DNA of 21,675 nt from Verrucomicrobiota bacterium (lineage in GTDB: Bacteria > Verrucomicrobiota > Verrucomicrobiia > Limisphaerales > UBA11358): positions 1-21,675 of the forward strand of contig JAMFSG010000296.1 of NCBI GenBank assembly GCA_026225155.1. The letters are read 5' to 3'. The notes under the pieces were generated by a model. That model searched no databases. It was not told where the DNA came from and was given only the letters and a program-made list of their open reading frames with translations. Shown in pieces: positions 1-6,791 of the stretch (its first letter is position 1; each line of letters begins with the position of its first letter). Made by a program: the position numbers and the translations under genes.

Positions 1-835
1 CACGCGTTCGCCCAAACTCACCGCCGAATCGCTGGAAGAAATCGAACACGCATTGATCGCCGCCGACCTCGGCATGGCGATGACGACGCAGATCGTCGCC
101 GCCGTCAAAAAAGCTTACGAAACGCAAGGCAGCGCCGGACTCGATTATCTTGCCATCGCGCGCGCGGAGATTGAAAAAAGTTTGTCCGCGAATAATTCCG
201 CGCTGAAAAAAATTTCCGGCAGCCCGACCGTCGTTTCCATCGTCGGCGTGAACGGCACGGGCAAAACCACGACCAGCGCGAAGCTCGCACATTTCATCCA
301 ATCGCAAAATCAAACCGCGCTGCTCGCCGCGTGCGACACGTTTCGCGCCGCCGCGATCGAACAATTAAAACTGTGGGGCACGCGTTTGAAGATCGAAGTT
401 GTCGCCGGCGCTTACGGCGCGGATGCCGCGTCCGTCGCGCACGATGCCGTCACCGCCGCGCAGGCGCGCAAGGCGGATTATCTTTTCATTGATACGGCCG
501 GCCGCTTGCACACGAAGCATAATTTGATGCAGGAATTGCAAAAATTGCATCGCGTCATCGGCAAGCAACTCGCGGGCGCGCCGCACGAAGTTTTGCTCGT
601 GCTCGACGGCAGCACCGGCATGAACGCGTTGAACCAGGCGCGCGAATTCAACAAGGCCGTGCCGCTCACCGGCCTCATCGTGACCAAGCTCGACGGCACG
701 AGCAAAGGCGGCATGGTCGTCGCGATCCAGAAGGAACTCGGCCTGCCCATCAAATTCATCGGCCTCGGCGAACAGCCGGATGACCTGCAACCGTTCGACG
801 CGAAACAATTCGCGCAGGCGTTGTTTGAGGAATGA
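1..835 (+). CDS. ftsY: Signal recognition particle receptor FtsY (5'-truncated by window edge)
   Basis: SRP-receptor GTPase that docks SRP-ribosome complexes at the inner membrane for co-translational protein insertion. The frame is open from base 2, so the true start and any acidic A domain lie outside the window. The helical N domain is visible first. The GTPase G domain then shows the P-loop GVNGTGKTTTSAKLA (bases ~245-290), DTFRAAAIEQLKLW (the FtsY/Ffh insertion-box region), the G3 motif DTAGRLHTK, the G4 motif TKLDGTSKGG and the closing GLGEQPDDLQPFD. The DTFRAAA..QL and GEQPDDLQPF patterns are typical of FtsY rather than Ffh, and no methionine-rich M domain follows. It ends in TGA, six bases before the next gene begins at its earliest start. 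The family assignment is very secure; only the N-terminal length is unknown. Confidence 0.96.
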   Translation, partial: TRSPKLTAESLEEIEHALIAADLGMAMTTQIVAAVKKAYETQGSAGLDYLAIARAEIEKSLSANNSALKKISGSPTVVSIVGVNGTGKTTTSAKLAHFIQSQNQTALLAACDTFRAAAIEQLKLWGTRLKIEVVAGAYGADAASVAHDAVTAAQARKADYLFIDTAGRLHTKHNLMQELQKLHRVIGKQLAGAPHEVLLVLDGSTGMNALNQAREFNKAVPLTGLIVTKLDGTSKGGMVVAIQKELGLPIKFIGLGEQPDDLQPFDAKQFAQALFEE

Positions 836-841
836 ACTCAA

Positions 842-1723
842 GTGCTGTTAGCTATGGCAAAACCGCCGGGCAAAATTTTTAAGTATGTTGGTTCTGATCG
901 AATTGACATTCTTGAAAACCTCCTAATCCGGTTCACTCAACCATCTCGGTTTAATGACCCATTTGAAATGCGGCTGTCAGTTGAAGGCCACACACCTGAA
1001 AAGCTTGATGCAGCTCAAGAAATAGTAGATCGGAGAATGTATCGTCAATTTGTGCTGGCTGGAGGGGAAAAAACTTACGAAGAATTTAGAAAGATTCAGA
1101 ACACCTACAATCAGCCAAGCATGGACCGGCTCAAGTATGATTTAACGTATCAAAAACAAGCAGCCACAAACTATGCTTTCAATAACTGGGATACCAAGGT
1201 TGGAATACTTTCGCTGAGTGCAGCAGAAAAGAATCTCTTGATGTGGGCGCATTACGCTGATTCCCACCGGGGGATTCTAATTGAGTTTGATTCGGAACAT
1301 TTATTTTTTAACGCGGCAAACCGAACGGACGCTGAATTTGATTTTGGAATGCTCACGGAGGTGCTCTACTCAAAAGACCGACCTAAGAATCACGTTGAGA
1401 AAACTTCACCTCTCGAAATAATCCTGATGTTGAAAACCAAAAGCATCGAATGGATTGAGGAGCAAGAATGGCGCGTGTATCAGCTCTTGGAGAATCGCGA
1501 TGAGGAAAAAATAATGAGAAGCGAGACTGTGCATTTATTTAAATTACCGCCAGATTGTATAAAACGAGTAGTTGTCGGCTGCAATATGGATTTACTAAAC
1601 AGGAAGAAAGTTGTTGATGTCGTCAGGGCAAACCAAAAACTCCAAAACGTAAAGATAGAGCAGTCAGTGCTTGGCTTGGATTCATTCAGTTTAGATTACG
1701 AGCCGTTGCCTCATATTTATTAG
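842..1723 (+). CDS. DUF2971 family protein
   Basis: A 293-residue protein of the DUF2971 type (PF11185). Family marks visible are an early FKYVGSDRIDILENLL segment, the TQPSRFNDPFEM motif, and LSLSAAEKNLLMWAHYADSHRG followed by ILIEFD in the middle. An EEQEWRVY segment lies near residue 215. The biochemical function of the family is not established; members are common in accessory regions, and a defence role is sometimes suspected. The earliest start is GTG at 842, with a GAGG eleven bases upstream. An in-frame ATG at 854 (protein beginning MAKPPGK) is an equally good choice. Base composition is visibly more AT-rich than ftsY and ribD, with many AAA, GAA and TTT codons, which suggests horizontal acquisition. 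It sits between ftsY and a toxin-antitoxin pair, in what looks like a small accessory insert. Confidence 0.85.
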   Translation: MLLAMAKPPGKIFKYVGSDRIDILENLLIRFTQPSRFNDPFEMRLSVEGHTPEKLDAAQEIVDRRMYRQFVLAGGEKTYEEFRKIQNTYNQPSMDRLKYDLTYQKQAATNYAFNNWDTKVGILSLSAAEKNLLMWAHYADSHRGILIEFDSEHLFFNAANRTDAEFDFGMLTEVLYSKDRPKNHVEKTSPLEIILMLKTKSIEWIEEQEWRVYQLLENRDEEKIMRSETVHLFKLPPDCIKRVVVGCNMDLLNRKKVVDVVRANQKLQNVKIEQSVLGLDSFSLDYEPLPHIY

Positions 1724-1752
1724 TTCAAACCGTCATACATTCCATTTTCAGC

Positions 1753-1803
1753 GCCAACGCTGGGCTGAATGATGAAATCCCTTCAGGATTTTCCGGCGTT
1801 GGC
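1753..1803. repeat. REP-like nested hairpin, probable dispersed repeat
   Basis: An outer inverted repeat pairs gccaacgctgg (1753-1763) with ccggcgttggc (1793-1803); ten of eleven positions match and the odd one is a G-T wobble. An inner hairpin pairs aaatcc (1775-1780) with ggattt (1786-1791). The sequence lies in the 155-base gap between the DUF2971 gene and the antitoxin. I recognise similar 'aatccCttcAggatt' hairpins as dispersed elements in related genomes, but copy number cannot be judged from this window. The rest of the gap shows no gene. Confidence 0.55.
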
Positions 1804-1878
1804 TACTCTGCATGGCTACTGAATTGCGTCACCAAATCCTGCACTTGCCAAGCGTTTTTGGCAGATTAGATTAAGTCC

Positions 1879-2070
1879 ATGAGCGATAAGCAGACGATTT
1901 TGGAAATCATTCGCCGATTGCCTGACGAGGTTTCGTTCCGCGAAATCCGCGAGGAGATTGAATTTCTCGCCGCCGTCCGCGAGGGCGAGCTGCAGGCGGA
2001 TCAAGGCCGGCTCATCCCGCTCGAACAGGTGGAGAAAAATCTTCCGTCATGGCTTTCCAAGTCCTCGTAA
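1879..2070 (+). CDS. Putative antitoxin of ParE/RelE-type module
   Basis: A 63-residue acidic, helical protein that begins MSDKQTILEIIRRLPDEVSF and contains IREEIEFLAAVREGELQAD. This fits the small antitoxin-like proteins with an LPDDVSFEEI-type opening that are encoded next to ParE/RelE toxins. No DNA-binding domain can be named with confidence. The gene overlaps the toxin gene by 22 bases (2049-2070), a layout typical of co-translated toxin-antitoxin pairs. The ATG start at 1879 has no Shine-Dalgarno upstream. The role follows mostly from the partner, and the family itself is not clearly recognised. Confidence 0.65.
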   Translation: MSDKQTILEIIRRLPDEVSFREIREEIEFLAAVREGELQADQGRLIPLEQVEKNLPSWLSKSS

Positions 2071-2351
2071 CTGAAATTGCCAACGACGATTTGGCCGCAC
2101 TGGTCCGCTTCATCGCCCGCGATAATCCTTCCGCCGCCGAACATTTTGGTTTGGCATTGATTGAAAAATTAAAACTGTTGCGGGAGCAGCCGCTACTTGG
2201 CCGCGTGGTGCCGGAACGCGGCGATCCAATCTTGCGCGAAATTATTCATCGGCCTTACCGCATCGTTTATCGCGTGAATGAAACCAAGCAGACGGTTGAG
2301 GTGCTCCGCTTCTGGCACGGCGCGCGCGCCGGATTGGAGTTGGGCGGATGA
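2049..2351 (+). CDS. ParE/RelE-family toxin
   Basis: A 100-residue protein with the ParE/RelE toxin pattern: an N-terminal VTEIANDDLAALVRFIARDNP segment, the helical AAEHFGLALIEKLKLLREQP, then REIIHRPYRIVYRVNET and a final VEVLRFWHGAR strand. In this superfamily ParE members poison DNA gyrase and RelE members cleave mRNA at the ribosome; the sequence alone does not decide between them, although the RPYRIVYRV and WHGAR strands are more ParE-like. Upstream it overlaps the antitoxin by 22 bases. Its stop codon overlaps the ribD start (ATGA at 2348-2351), so ribD translation may be coupled to that of the toxin. Confidence 0.85.
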   Translation: MAFQVLVTEIANDDLAALVRFIARDNPSAAEHFGLALIEKLKLLREQPLLGRVVPERGDPILREIIHRPYRIVYRVNETKQTVEVLRFWHGARAGLELGG

Positions 2352-3484
2352 ACGAAATTATTTTCATGCGCGAAGCGTTGCGTTTGGCCAAGCGCGGTTA
2401 CGGCGCAACTTCGCCGAATCCGATGGTCGGCGCGGTTTTGGTGAAAGGCGGAAAAATCATCGGGCGCGGCTGGCATCGGCGCGTCGGTTTGCCGCACGCG
2501 GAAATCGAGGCGCTCCGCGACGCGCAAAAACGCGGCCACAATTCCCAAGGCGCGACGCTTTACGTCACACTCGAACCCTGCTGCACGCACGGACGCACGC
2601 CACCTTGCACGGATGCCATCATCGCCGCCGGGATAAAAAAGGTGGTCATCGGCGCGACCGATCCGAATCCGAAACACGCGGGCAAAGGATTTAAGATTTT
2701 GCAACGCGCAGGAATTGAAGTCGTGCATGGAGTTTTGAGCGACGAATGTGAAAAGTTGAACGAAGCTTTCAATCATTGGATCGTTCATCACACGCCATTC
2801 GTCACGGTGAAAGCCGCGATGACTTTGGACGGAAAAATTGCGACGGCGAGCGGCGAATCCAAATGGATCACCGGCGAAAAAGCGCGCGCGTTCGGAATGA
2901 AATTGCGTCAGGGCAGCGACGCCATTCTCGTCGGCGTGAATACGATTTTGGCGGATGATCCGAGCCTGACGGCGAGAAGTCAGAAGTCAGAAGTCAGAAG
3001 TCAGAATAAAAATTCGCGGTTGCGCCGGATTGTTTTGGATTCGCAAGCGCGCACGCCGTTGAAAGCAAAAGTTGTCAGCGATGAATTTGCCAAATTGACC
3101 ACGATTGTTGTTTCCAAGAATGCGCCAAAAAAGCGAGTTGCTGCCTTGGCAAAAAAAGTGAACGTCATTGTCGCGCCGACAACCAACTCAAAATTCAAAA
3201 CTCAAAATTCAAAACTCGATTTGAAGTGGCTTTTGAAAAAACTTGGTTCGGAAAACGTGACGAGCCTTTTGGTCGAAGGCGGCGGCGAAGTGAATGCTTC
3301 ATTTTTGCTTGGTGGCTTCGCGCAGCGCGTCGCATTTTTTTATGCGCCGAAAATTTTGGGTGGACGCGATTCGCGCAAAGCGGTTGCCGGCGAAGGTGCA
3401 AAAAGTTTGAGCGACGTGATTCAGCTTCGCGAAGTTGAATGGCAAAAATTGGGCGAAGATCTATTGCTGACGGCGCGAGTTTGA
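2348..3484 (+). CDS. ribD: Riboflavin biosynthesis deaminase/reductase RibD
   Basis: Bifunctional enzyme that deaminates the pyrimidine product of GTP cyclohydrolase II and then reduces its ribose with NADPH. The N-terminal deaminase domain has the zinc and catalytic residues H50-A51-E52 and C78/C87 in PCCTHGRTPPC. The reductase domain runs from about residue 145 (TVKAAMTLDGKIAT; GVNTILADDPSLT; LVEGGGEVNASFL). Length, 378 residues, is normal to slightly long. Two low-complexity repeats lie inside the reductase half, at about residues 210-219 and 280-290, and keep the frame open. The ATG overlaps the toxin stop by four bases. ribE follows after a palindromic spacer, giving a ribD-ribE order. 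Assignment is secure. Confidence 0.95.
   Translation: MNEIIFMREALRLAKRGYGATSPNPMVGAVLVKGGKIIGRGWHRRVGLPHAEIEALRDAQKRGHNSQGATLYVTLEPCCTHGRTPPCTDAIIAAGIKKVVIGATDPNPKHAGKGFKILQRAGIEVVHGVLSDECEKLNEAFNHWIVHHTPFVTVKAAMTLDGKIATASGESKWITGEKARAFGMKLRQGSDAILVGVNTILADDPSLTARSQKSEVRSQNKNSRLRRIVLDSQARTPLKAKVVSDEFAKLTTIVVSKNAPKKRVAALAKKVNVIVAPTTNSKFKTQNSKLDLKWLLKKLGSENVTSLLVEGGGEVNASFLLGGFAQRVAFFYAPKILGGRDSRKAVAGEGAKSLSDVIQLREVEWQKLGEDLLLTARV
2975..3006 (+). repeat. AGAAGTC heptamer tandem repeat inside ribD
   Basis: Four exact copies of agaagtc occupy 2975-3002, followed by a partial copy. The repeat is translated in ribD as a K/R/S/Q/E-rich stretch just after the conserved LADDPSLTAR motif, so it occupies a loop of the reductase domain. 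It resembles the short-period repeats found between genes elsewhere in this window. Confidence 0.9.
3187..3217 (+). repeat. YTCAAAA heptamer tandem repeat inside ribD
   Basis: Alternating heptamers ctcaaaa/ttcaaaa make two exact 14-base units (3187-3200 and 3201-3214) plus a trailing ctc. In ribD the stretch is translated as a K/N/S/Q-rich loop between VIVAPT and LDLKWLLKKLG. This is the second repeat captured in the same gene. Confidence 0.9.
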
Positions 3485-3580
3485 ACGGTAGGGCAAAGCT
3501 GCCGCTTTGCCGGGTCTTCGCAACAAAAATAAGTTTCTAATCACAAAAAATTGGGCAAAGCGGCAGCTTTGCACTACCGT
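3485..3580. repeat. Pair of REP-type palindromes in inverted orientation
   Basis: A 27-base left arm (3485-3511) and right arm (3554-3580) are inverted copies matching at 26 of 27 positions. Each arm also contains its own palindrome: ggcaaagc-tgcc-gctttgcc in the left arm and the same sequence with a ggca loop in the right. The left arm begins one base after the ribD stop, and the right arm ends six bases before the ribE start. The arrangement resembles paired REP elements (BIME-like) or a miniature element with terminal inverted repeats. It may also act as a 3' stabiliser or attenuator between ribD and ribE. Confidence 0.85.
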
Positions 3581-3586
3581 GTTTTT

Positions 3587-4198
3587 ATGTTCACGGGCAT
3601 TGTTGAAGAAGCGGGCATCATCGAAACCATCAAGACGACGGCGCGGGCCATCGAATTGACGGTGCGCGCAAATGTCTGCGGCCGTGGCGTGAAGATTGGT
3701 GACAGCATTTCGGTCAACGGCTGTTGCCTGACGGCGGTGAAAATTTCGGCGCGCGGAAAAGCGAAACTGATCCGGTTCGATCTGCTGCAAGAAAGTTGGC
3801 GGCTGACCAATTTGCAATTTGCCAAAGTTGGTTCGCGCGTAAATCTGGAACGTTCGCTGCGCGCGAATGGTTCGCTCGGCGGCCATTTCGTGACCGGCCA
3901 CGTGGATGGTCTGGGTAAAATTATTCGTTGGGAAAAATTGGGCGCGGATCACGTTCTCGAGATCGCCGCGCCGCCGGAAGTTTTGCGTTACGTCATCCAC
4001 AAAGGTTCGATCGCGCTCGACGGCATGAGTTTGACCGTCGCGAGCGTGGGCAAAAAAAATTTCCGCATTTGGATCATTCCGCACACGTTTGAAGTCACGG
4101 CGTTGCGCGAACGCAAAGTCGGCGACGCGGTGAATCTCGAGGCGGACATGCTCGGCAAATACGTCGAAAAAATTCTGGCCGCGCGCGGCAAAAAGTAA
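3587..4198 (+). CDS. ribE: Riboflavin synthase, alpha chain
   Basis: Catalyses the dismutation of two 6,7-dimethyl-8-ribityllumazine molecules to riboflavin. The protein has two homologous lumazine-binding barrels. The first begins MFTGIVEEAGII and includes the SISVNGCCLT motif. The second begins at GGHFVTGHVDGLGKI and carries the DGMSLTV motif. The start chosen is ATG 3587 because the conserved MFTGIVE sequence is the usual N-terminus; an upstream extension in the same frame would only translate the palindrome. Length from there, 203 residues, matches the family. There is no Shine-Dalgarno. The gene sits 103 bases after ribD and probably shares its transcript. Confidence 0.95.
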   Translation: MFTGIVEEAGIIETIKTTARAIELTVRANVCGRGVKIGDSISVNGCCLTAVKISARGKAKLIRFDLLQESWRLTNLQFAKVGSRVNLERSLRANGSLGGHFVTGHVDGLGKIIRWEKLGADHVLEIAAPPEVLRYVIHKGSIALDGMSLTVASVGKKNFRIWIIPHTFEVTALRERKVGDAVNLEADMLGKYVEKILAARGKK

Positions 4199-4243
4199 CT
4201 TCGCCGCCATTTCGTTGTCACACGGCTTTGGCATTTTGCCGTC

Positions 4244-5005
4244 GTGAATCAGATCACCGAATCCGTTCGCTTGATGGTTGGCGCTTCCACGCAATACGCC
4301 GCGCGGCTCGCGCGCAATGCCGACGAAATCCACGCCGCGCAGACATTGCGCTTTCAAGTTTTCAATCTCGAACTCAACGAAGGGCTTGCGCAATCCTATG
4401 CGACCGGCCGCGATGCCGATCCGTTTGACGCCGTGTGCGATCATCTGCTGGTCGAACATTTGCCGTCGCAGCAAATCGTCGGCACGTATCGTTTGCAGAC
4501 CGGCGCAAACGCGGCGAAAAATCTAGGTTATTATTCCGCGCAAGAATTTGAATTCGGCGTCTTCGAATCATTGCGGAATGAAATTGTCGAGCTCGGCCGC
4601 GCGTGCGTGCACCGGCAGCATCGCAATCTGATCGTGCTCGGTTTGTTGTGGAAGGGCATCGCGGATTACGCGAAGGCACGCGGCGCGCGCTATCTGCTCG
4701 GTTGCAGTTCTATCACGTCGCAGGACGCGGCAGTCGGTGCGTCGGCTTACGCGGAATTATGCCGCAAAAAACACATCGCGGAAATCCCGTGGCAGACGCG
4801 ACCGACGGCGAAATTCGATTGTCCGCTCGATCGCTTGGCGGAAGAGGAAATTTCCATTCCCAAATTGCTGCGCGCATATCTGACCATCGGCGCGAAGATT
4901 TGCGGTCCACCTGCGCTGGATCGTGAATTTCACACGATTGATTTTCTCACGTTCGTTGACTTGGAAAAACTGACGCCTTCTGCCCGCGAGCGCTTTCTCG
5001 GTTGA
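4244..5005 (+). CDS. OlsB-like GNAT N-acyltransferase (ornithine lipid step 1)
   Basis: A 253-residue protein of the hemolysin-like acyltransferase family (PF13444, Acetyltransf_5), which includes OlsB, the ornithine-acyl-ACP N-acyltransferase making lyso-ornithine lipid. Visible marks are EIHAAQTLRFQVFNLELNEGL, DPFDAVCDHLLV, IVGTYRLQTG, GYYSAQEFEF, the ELGRACVHRQHR block, and LLWKGIADYAKARGARYLLGCSSI. The start is a GTG at 4244; an in-frame ATG at 4274 is possible. A PlsC-family gene follows 44 bases after the stop (to its ATG), as olsA follows olsB in rhizobia. That context supports the aminolipid role but does not prove ornithine as the acceptor. Confidence 0.8.
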   Translation: MNQITESVRLMVGASTQYAARLARNADEIHAAQTLRFQVFNLELNEGLAQSYATGRDADPFDAVCDHLLVEHLPSQQIVGTYRLQTGANAAKNLGYYSAQEFEFGVFESLRNEIVELGRACVHRQHRNLIVLGLLWKGIADYAKARGARYLLGCSSITSQDAAVGASAYAELCRKKHIAEIPWQTRPTAKFDCPLDRLAEEEISIPKLLRAYLTIGAKICGPPALDREFHTIDFLTFVDLEKLTPSARERFLG

Positions 5006-5049
5006 ATTTTCTGAATTGACCGCTGCACCATTCGCGTTTGAAATCTGGC

Positions 5050-5787
5050 ATGACGTTGCGTGCCGCCGGGAAACTTTGTTGGTTCATGTTGGAAGTCGGC
5101 GTCGTGGTCGTGGATTACATTTTCACGACGTCATTCGTTTCGCAAAAATCCAAACGCCGCGCGCGCGCCGCGTGGCTGCATCGCGCTGCGCGTCGCCACA
5201 TCAAGATTTACAGTTGTGATTACAATTCCGTCGGGCCGATTCCCCAAAGTGGATTGCTCGTCTCGAATCATTTGAGCTACCTCGACATTTTGGTGATCGC
5301 CGCGATCACGCCGGCGGTTTTCGTTTCCAAATCCGAAGTGCGGAGCTGGCCGATATTCGGCTGGCTGGCGTCGCTCGGCGGAACCTTTTTTATCGAACGC
5401 GCCCGGCGCACGCACGTTGGCGTGGTGAATCGCGAAATCAAATCTGCGCTCGCGGACGGCGTGCTTGTCGTGGTTTTTCCCGAAGGCACGAGCACGAATG
5501 GCGACGATGTTTTGCCGTTCCGCTCGTCGCTGCTGGAACCGGTCACGACCGGCACGCACGAAATTTCCACCGGCTATCTGCATTACGAACTCGACGGCGG
5601 CGACGCGCGCAACGAAGTTTGTTATTGGGGCGACCACGTTTTTTTTTCGCACGCGGTGAATCTGTTGAGCAAACGTCACGTTCACGCCACGATGCGATTC
5701 GGAAAATTTCAACGGACGACGGATGATCGCAAAGAACTGGCGAAACAATTGCGTGACGCGGTGGTGAAGTTGAAGACGGAAAGCTGA
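5050..5787 (+). CDS. PlsC/OlsA-like lysophospholipid (lyso-ornithine lipid) O-acyltransferase
   Basis: A 245-residue acyltransferase of the 1-acyl-glycerol-3-phosphate acyltransferase superfamily. The catalytic HX4D motif is SNHLSYLDIL (H74, D79), followed by block II around GGTFFIERARR and block III FPEGTSTNG (residues 143-151). A hydrophobic segment near residues 10-26 suggests an N-terminal membrane anchor. The start chosen is ATG 5050; a TTG at 5038 would add four residues. Because it directly follows an OlsB-like gene, an OlsA role (acylating the hydroxyl of lyso-ornithine lipid) is the most economical reading. A general PlsC role in phosphatidic acid synthesis is the alternative. Confidence 0.85.
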   Translation: MTLRAAGKLCWFMLEVGVVVVDYIFTTSFVSQKSKRRARAAWLHRAARRHIKIYSCDYNSVGPIPQSGLLVSNHLSYLDILVIAAITPAVFVSKSEVRSWPIFGWLASLGGTFFIERARRTHVGVVNREIKSALADGVLVVVFPEGTSTNGDDVLPFRSSLLEPVTTGTHEISTGYLHYELDGGDARNEVCYWGDHVFFSHAVNLLSKRHVHATMRFGKFQRTTDDRKELAKQLRDAVVKLKTES

Positions 5788-5809
5788 ATTACGAGCAACG
5801 CGAAGTTTA

Positions 5810-6151
5810 TCATTCGTCGTCAGAACCAAATAGTTGATTGATGAACCACATTATTCCTCGCATTAATGCGACAACGCTAATACCTCCCAAAGGTTCGAAC
5901 CAATGTGATTCATGAAAATAATATTTTAAGGCGACCATGGTTCCAACCGTGAGACTTACGAGAATTGCCTCAAGCCAGATGACATGCCGCCAGCCGATTT
6001 GCCAACCTGTTTGATCACTAATTTCGGTCAGAAATTCGACTGGAAAAAACATTAAAACACCAACTCCGAGAAATACTAAACCATACCAATGTGTATTGCT
6101 TGAACCTATGCTTGTAATCCATGCAATATTTATTTGCATAAAATTCACCAC
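5810..6151 (-). CDS. Small multi-spanning membrane protein, unknown
   Basis: A protein of 113 residues from GTG at 6151, or 109 from ATG at 6139. It has two clear hydrophobic spans (HWYGLVFLGVGVLMFFPVEFL and WLEAILVSLTVGTMVALKYY) and a shorter one near LGGISVVALMRGIMWFI. It ends with an acidic GSDDE tail. I do not recognise a family. It lies directly downstream of the exonuclease-like gene and overlaps it by seven bases if the GTG is used, so the two are probably co-transcribed. Its codons are more AT-rich than those of its neighbours, suggesting different ancestry. It converges with the PlsC-like gene across only 22 bases and no terminator hairpin is visible there. Confidence 0.7.
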   Translation of the reverse strand: MVNFMQINIAWITSIGSSNTHWYGLVFLGVGVLMFFPVEFLTEISDQTGWQIGWRHVIWLEAILVSLTVGTMVALKYYFHESHWFEPLGGISVVALMRGIMWFINQLFGSDDE

Positions 6152-6687
6152 TTCACCGGCACGGTCATTTTTTTGCCGAAGCGGTTGTTGTAATGCAATT
6201 GCCGGTGATGCGCGCCGTATTCATGCACGAGCTTGGTGATCTTCACGTCGTAGCAGCAATACTCGGCGATCTCCGCGAGCTTGCCTTCCTTGAACCAGCG
6301 GATCGCCTGCAAACCTTCCGCCGTTTTTTCCACGCCGAACGTCGCGGTCGCGATCGAGTCGAGCGAGAGGCGATGGTTCAACGTGTTCTGCAATTCGACG
6401 AGCATGTCGAGCGTCGGCAGCTGGCTTAAATCAAACGACGTGTAACCGTGCAACACTTCGTAATCGAAGCGCAAATTGTTGAAGCCGACGACGAGGTCCG
6501 CGCGTTGTAATTCCTTGAGCAGCGCGTCCATCTGCGGTTCGCCGTAAATCTTGTATTCGCCCGTTGCGCTGCTGCACGTCACCGCGATGCTCATGCCCAT
6601 CTTGGAAATGTTGCCCCAACCGCCCACTTCATCGGCGGACTTCTGCGTTTCGAGATCGAAATAAACAATGTTTTTTGGCACGGCCAA
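6145..6687 (-). CDS. RNase H-fold DEDDy 3'-5' exonuclease-like protein
   Basis: A 180-residue protein with the exonuclease signatures in order: FDLET near the N-terminus (Exo I, D and E), VVGFNNLRFDYEVL in the middle (Exo II, D), and YCCYDVKIT near residue 143 (Exo III, Y-x3-D, the DEDDy type). It resembles the RNase H-like domain found alone or attached to DEAD/DEAH helicases; here it stands alone. The likely role is nucleic-acid trimming or repair, substrate unknown. There is no ATG at the N-terminus: the start is TTG at 6687 or GTG at 6681. An in-frame stop lies a few codons further upstream, within the heptamer repeat, so the N-terminus cannot extend beyond it. Confidence 0.75.
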   Translation of the reverse strand: MAVPKNIVYFDLETQKSADEVGGWGNISKMGMSIAVTCSSATGEYKIYGEPQMDALLKELQRADLVVGFNNLRFDYEVLHGYTSFDLSQLPTLDMLVELQNTLNHRLSLDSIATATFGVEKTAEGLQAIRWFKEGKLAEIAEYCCYDVKITKLVHEYGAHHRQLHYNNRFGKKMTVPVKW

Positions 6688-6688
6688 A

Positions 6689-6716
6689 TTTACGATTTAC
6701 GATATACGATTTACGA
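6689..6716. repeat. TTTACGA heptamer tandem repeat
   Basis: Four consecutive heptamers (tttacga, tttacga, tatacga, tttacga) begin two bases upstream of the exonuclease-like gene's start. They occupy the position of its 5' leader on the minus strand. The rest of the gap to 6791 shows no gene. Confidence 0.85.
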
Positions 6717-6791
6717 GCCATTTCGATAATGCCGACGGGATTGGCGGATTGATGGATTGTTAGATGTTGGATTATGGCGCAACGCGATTGC

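Noticed and set aside
2975..3217. CRISPR-like array in ribD
   Set aside because: Units of 7 to 14 bases with no unique spacers, inside a coding gene; these are simple tandem repeats.
3461..4474. 337-codon minus-strand open frame over ribE and the olsB-like gene
   Set aside because: It covers two well-recognised plus-strand genes and the palindrome pair; composition is that of a shadow frame.
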